Below, piece after piece: positions 60,640-64,000 of a stretch of DNA of 64,000 nt (the stretch's first letter is position 1; every line of letters starts with the position of its first letter). The notes under the pieces were generated by a model. The model did no database searches. It was not told the DNA's origin and saw only the letters and a list, made by a program, of their open reading frames with translations. This DNA is from Nectonema munidae (lineage: Eukaryota; Nematomorpha; Nectonematoida; Nectonematidae), in contig JAUIRK010000916.1 in the NCBI GenBank assembly GCA_030549495.1, positions 37,501 through 101,500 on the forward strand, given 5' to 3'. The position numbers were made by a program, and so were the translations under genes.

Positions 60640-62130
60640 ATTTTTTACAGAACTGATTTTCAGGCATACATTACTAATTCAATTGCCACTTCGAGATATT
60701 TTTTAACCGTATTATCAAAAATCCAGTACAGAAATAAAATAAGCATAGTCGATTTGGTATAAAACAGATATTTTATTTTTTTGAAAATATTTTTGAAGAC
60801 AGTATCTAGAAGTAAACCGCAAAAGCTTTCAGATATTTTAAAACCATAAATGCCAAACCTGAGTCCAAAAATGAAACCAGCATCTTCCATTTGGCATAAA
60901 AACAGATATTTTATTTAAATTTCAAAAATATTTCTGTAGACATTAGACGTAAATCGAACATTTGATTGACATTTCAGACATTTAAAACCTCTAAATGCAA
61001 AAAATGATTTCAGAAATAAAAATTATCATAGTCGAATTGGTATAAAAACATATATTTCATGTAAAATTAGAGAGAATATTTTGGGATATAGTTTTCAGAC
61101 ATAAACCGCAAATTTGATTGAGACTAGCAGTAAAATCTCTAAATGCGAAAACTGTGTTCAGAAATGAAATCATCATGATCTATTTGCTATAAAAACATAT
61201 ATTTCATGTAAAATTTGAATCAATATTTTTGGAAACAAATTTTAGAACTAAACGCAAATTTGATTGATACTTATAGGTATTTTCAAATTCAAACTGCAAA
61301 AATTGAGTCCATAAATGAAACTAGCATGGTTGATTTGGTATAAAAACATATATTTAATTGGAAAATTTGAATGAATGTTTTTGGAGACAATTTTTGAAGT
61401 AAACCGCAAATTTGATTAACACGTATAGGTATTTTCACATCCTAAACGTAAAAAATGAGTCCAGAAATGAAACCAGCATGATTGATTTGGTATAAAAACA
61501 TATATTTCATGTAAAATTGAAAGAATATTTTTGGAGATAGCTTTTAGAAGTAAACCCCAAATTTGATTGACATTGACAGATATTTTAAAACCTCTAAATA
61601 TGAAAAATGAGTTCAGAAATGAAAACAGCATGGTTGATTTGGTATAAAAACATATATTTCATTGTACAATTTGAAAGAATGTATTTGGAGACAATTTTTA
61701 GAAGTAAACCGCAAATTTAATTAACACTTATAGGTATTTTCACATCCTAAACGTAAAAAATGAGTCCGGAAATGAAACCAGCATGGCCAATTTAGTATAA
61801 CACATATATTTTATGTAAAATGTGAAGGAATGTTTTTGGAGATAATTCTCAGAAGTAAACCGCAAATTTGATTAACACTTATAGGTATATCCTAAATTTA
61901 AAAAATAAGTCCAGAAATGAAAACAACATGATCGATTTGGTATAAAACATATATTTTATGTAAAATGTGAAGGAATGTTTTTAGAGACAATTTTCAGAAG
62001 TAAACCGCAAATTTGATTAACACTTATAGGTATTTTCAAATCCTAAATGTAAAAAATGAGTCCAGAAATGAAAACAGCATGACCGATTTAGTATAAAAAC
62101 ATATATTTTATGTTAAATTTGAAGGTATAT
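60640..62130 (-). repeat. Tandem array, ~150-bp units, ~10 copies, in F2
   Basis: gatttggtataaaaacata or a variant recurs near 60751, 60886, 61033, 61181, 61332, 61484, 61636, 61787, 61934 and 62085 (spacing 135-152). Shared blocks include agaagtaaaccgcaaatttg, gattaacacttataggtatt and gagtccagaaatgaaa. It is the inverse of the repeat family at 22080-23260. Confidence 0.9.
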
Positions 62131-62562
62131 TTTATTAGATATATTTTTGATCAATCAAAATTTTGATTGACATTTTCTAAAAAGAAGACATGATTATTGA
62201 AAAAATTAAATATATAAAGTGTTATGCGTTCCAAACTGTACATAATTATAAATATTCAGTGTATTATATAATATAGATCCTAAGTTTTAAGGTTAAATAC
62301 AGATAATGTCAAAATTTTGCTGAATAATTTTAATTTTTGATTGACAGTTTTGGACATGAATTTAATTGTAAAAATTGTTTTATTTAATGGTCATTCAACT
62401 ACCATGAAAATGGTTTCAAAAGATGCAGCTAGAGATTTTAGAAAAAGTCACAAAATTAGAAGGGATATGATTCACCCAATTTTCTACAATTAATTTTTTA
62501 GTGAAGGGGGGGGGGGCCCACCACTAATAGGGTTAAGGGTTCTAACATTGTTCATCTTATGG

Positions 62563-62895
62563 CTAACATATTAGTAACTTTGCGCATTTCTGGTGGTATC
62601 TGATTGGACAACCATTCTCTTGGGAACCGCTTTTCCAATCCTGAGAGTCATCTGTCTTTGTTTTGACTTTTTTGGAGTGAATCGCGTACCTCTCTGGGGT
62701 CAGCGCTTGGCCTATCTCAAGAGTTTCTTTTAAATCTTTCTTTTCTTTCCTTGATGATTCTCTGTCACTAGGAGGAAAAGTGGGACTTTTCTTTCGTAAA
62801 ATTAAGCTCTGAATAATACTGTGATGGCACAAATCACAGTGATTGGCTGAATCAGAGTGCCTAGAGCTGAAGGTGTAAGCAATTATAACACCCAT
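62563..62895 (-). CDS. Hypothetical Cys/His-containing frame, possible terminal exon
   Basis: The 110-codon minus-strand frame has NHCDLCHHS near residue 18, a long Lys/Ser/Glu-rich middle, and CPIRYHQKCAKLLIC at the end. The C-x2-C and Y-H-x2-C spacing recalls halves of a zinc-binding fold (PHD or C1 type), but the middle does not fit either. A sequence gcttacaccttcag ahead of residue ~11 (62868-62881 inverted) could be a 3' splice site, which would make this a last exon. It is richer in GC than its neighbours and lies just outside F2. Family and function are unknown. Confidence 0.3.
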   Translation of the reverse strand: MGVIIAYTFSSRHSDSANHCDLCHHSIIQSLILRKKSPTFPPSDRESSRKEKKDLKETLEIGQALTPERYAIHSKKVKTKTDDSQDWKSGSQENGCPIRYHQKCAKLLIC

Positions 62896-64000
62896 GATAC
62901 ATTATCACCCTCAATTTTGCCCTCTTTCCATCATATACGGAGGCCTTTTGGAAGAGCTATGGAGAGTTTATAATTTCCGATAATTTGAACTTACTTTTGT
63001 TATATTAAATCCTTTGTCAACCCCCTCCCCCTATTGTCAATCTTTGTCAAGCTTTAGTCCTTACTCAAAGTTGACATCATGACAAATCAATGTAGTAAAA
63101 GGTAAAAATTTGTACTTTTAGGTAATAACTTTTGTAACATCGTCTCGCCGAATGAGGTATATCATATCTTACATCTCGGAAAATATCAACAAAAAGATTA
63201 ACCTTATTCCCTAATCATTTGTATCAAAACATTCACATTACAAACCAGGGAATAGAAATGACCCTAGTAATAAATTTCGGAATGACAAACAAGTTGTCTA
63301 CCCGCGTTCAACCCTACAGGTTATGAGAATATATCATTTCAAAGAAGAGAATAGTTTCCTAAAACATTTTATACTGAAAAAATATTCCTCCAAAGTTATT
63401 ATTAATTTTTTAAAGAATCTCGCATTATACATATGATATATGATAAAAATATTTTATTAGTCAAAATTAAGGGGTCGCATGATGCCTGAGATCGGACTTT
63501 CCTCGAATATATAGTAAGAATCATATTTGTATAATTGGTGAAAAATTTTAATTCACCAATGAAAGATTTAATAATACTAAGTTAAGTAGACATTATATTT
63601 TATGAAAAATTAACTAATTCAAAATTTTTTTAACTTTCCGTTAATCACAATATATCTCACAGAAACATATTAAAGTAAATTTTTAAAATTTAATTTAAGA
63701 TTAATTTTTTTTTAGATTTTTTACATTTTATCTCACAGATGCATTGCGACTAAACTTATTATAAATGTAAAATGTCTAGTATTTGTTACTCTTCCAAAAA
63801 ATTTTCCCAAAAATATTAAAATTGTATTTATAATAATTTTTTTTATTAGTTTGGATAAACTATTTAATTTTTTTATCTTAGATGAAAGAAAATATAGGTG
63901 ATAGATAATATCTCACAGATACATTCTTGAATAACACTGACATAAAAAACTAATCTACAGAAACAGTGCTTTAGATATAGTTTTTTATCACTAACAAAAA
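62896..64000. other. AT-rich flank containing a copy of the 11-12.3-kb repeat
   Basis: 63130-63277 is the inverse of 11039-11155, ending in a TA-flanked terminus (ggaatagaaatgaccctag, then ta). 63300-63400 matches 12220-12315 in direct orientation (tacccgcgttcaacc, tgagaatat, tttccta, atactgaaaaaatatt). Beyond 63420 I see no gene or repeat. Confidence 0.55.

Larger units (their letters stand above)
57590..62532 (-). mobile_element. F-type element F2, right end TTAA-flanked, left end uncertain
   Basis: The right end (62532) is the inverse of CCCTATTAGTGGTGGG, followed by TTAA (62533-62536). Its terminal ~150 bp matches the F1 left end in inverse, including the stretch where F1 carries its Tigger. 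Further in, 62150-62320 matches F1 at 20040-20200. At 57596-57700 a plus-oriented F-type segment appears (ttatagcttagtgtctatattagat, then an array-type unit), suggesting an inverted left arm. Two tandem arrays (58800-59530 and 60640-62130) fill much of it. No transposase is found. Confidence 0.5.

Overview
This is repeat-rich, AT-rich eukaryotic DNA, almost certainly from an animal. It holds a hAT/piggyBac/Tigger/non-LTR LINE repertoire, a metazoan-type SLC7 amino-acid transporter, TTAA-, TA- and 8-bp target duplications, AATAAA signals and no operon layout. The sequence does not identify the species; an invertebrate is my inference. Only two coding regions look intact and host-like: a divergent single-copy ubiquitin (12418-12657, +) and an intronless SLC7 light-chain-type transporter (46587-48062, +).

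Layout. 1-2156: broken integrase remnant, a GC-rich tandem repeat with ~520-bp period, and a piggyBac N-terminal fragment. 4344-5595: a hAT element with an exact 8-bp target duplication. 5739-10187: a non-autonomous hAT (family A) with its duplication, holding a minisatellite and three smaller nested elements. 11039-12198: a TA-flanked inverted-repeat element just upstream of the ubiquitin gene. 13167-14340: decayed pogo-like remnant. 15351-17605: probable hAT. 17709-25003: a TTAA-bounded piggyBac-like element (F1) with a nested Tigger, a nested inverted-repeat element and a ~140-bp tandem array. 26231-27567: a hAT with another hAT inside, both with target duplications. 29541-35219: a decayed hAT-like transposase gene split by a family A copy. 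35325-46194: three more family A copies, the last hosting a piggyBac with a recognisable DDD transposase. 46587-48062: transporter. 48474-51150: fused family A pieces. 51150-54900: decayed LINE on the minus strand. 57590-62532: second F-type element with ~150-bp arrays.

How it fits together. The window is mainly a stratigraphy of DNA transposons. Family A copies cover about 19 kb including nested insertions. Because the copies are homologous, several nested insertions can be dated relative to each other by comparing occupied and empty sites: the Tigger site is empty in F2, the element C site is empty in copy A2, and one 8-bp site is empty in A1 and A5 but filled by different hAT families in A2 and A4. 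I see no CRISPR array, rRNA or canonical tRNA gene; tRNA-like box A/box B modules sit inside family A. The most unusual items are the repeatedly hit 8-bp target, the satellite arrays carried inside F-type elements, a perfect 30-bp-arm hairpin inside the piggyBac, the divergent ubiquitin, and the transporter that lacks the usual heavy-chain cysteine.
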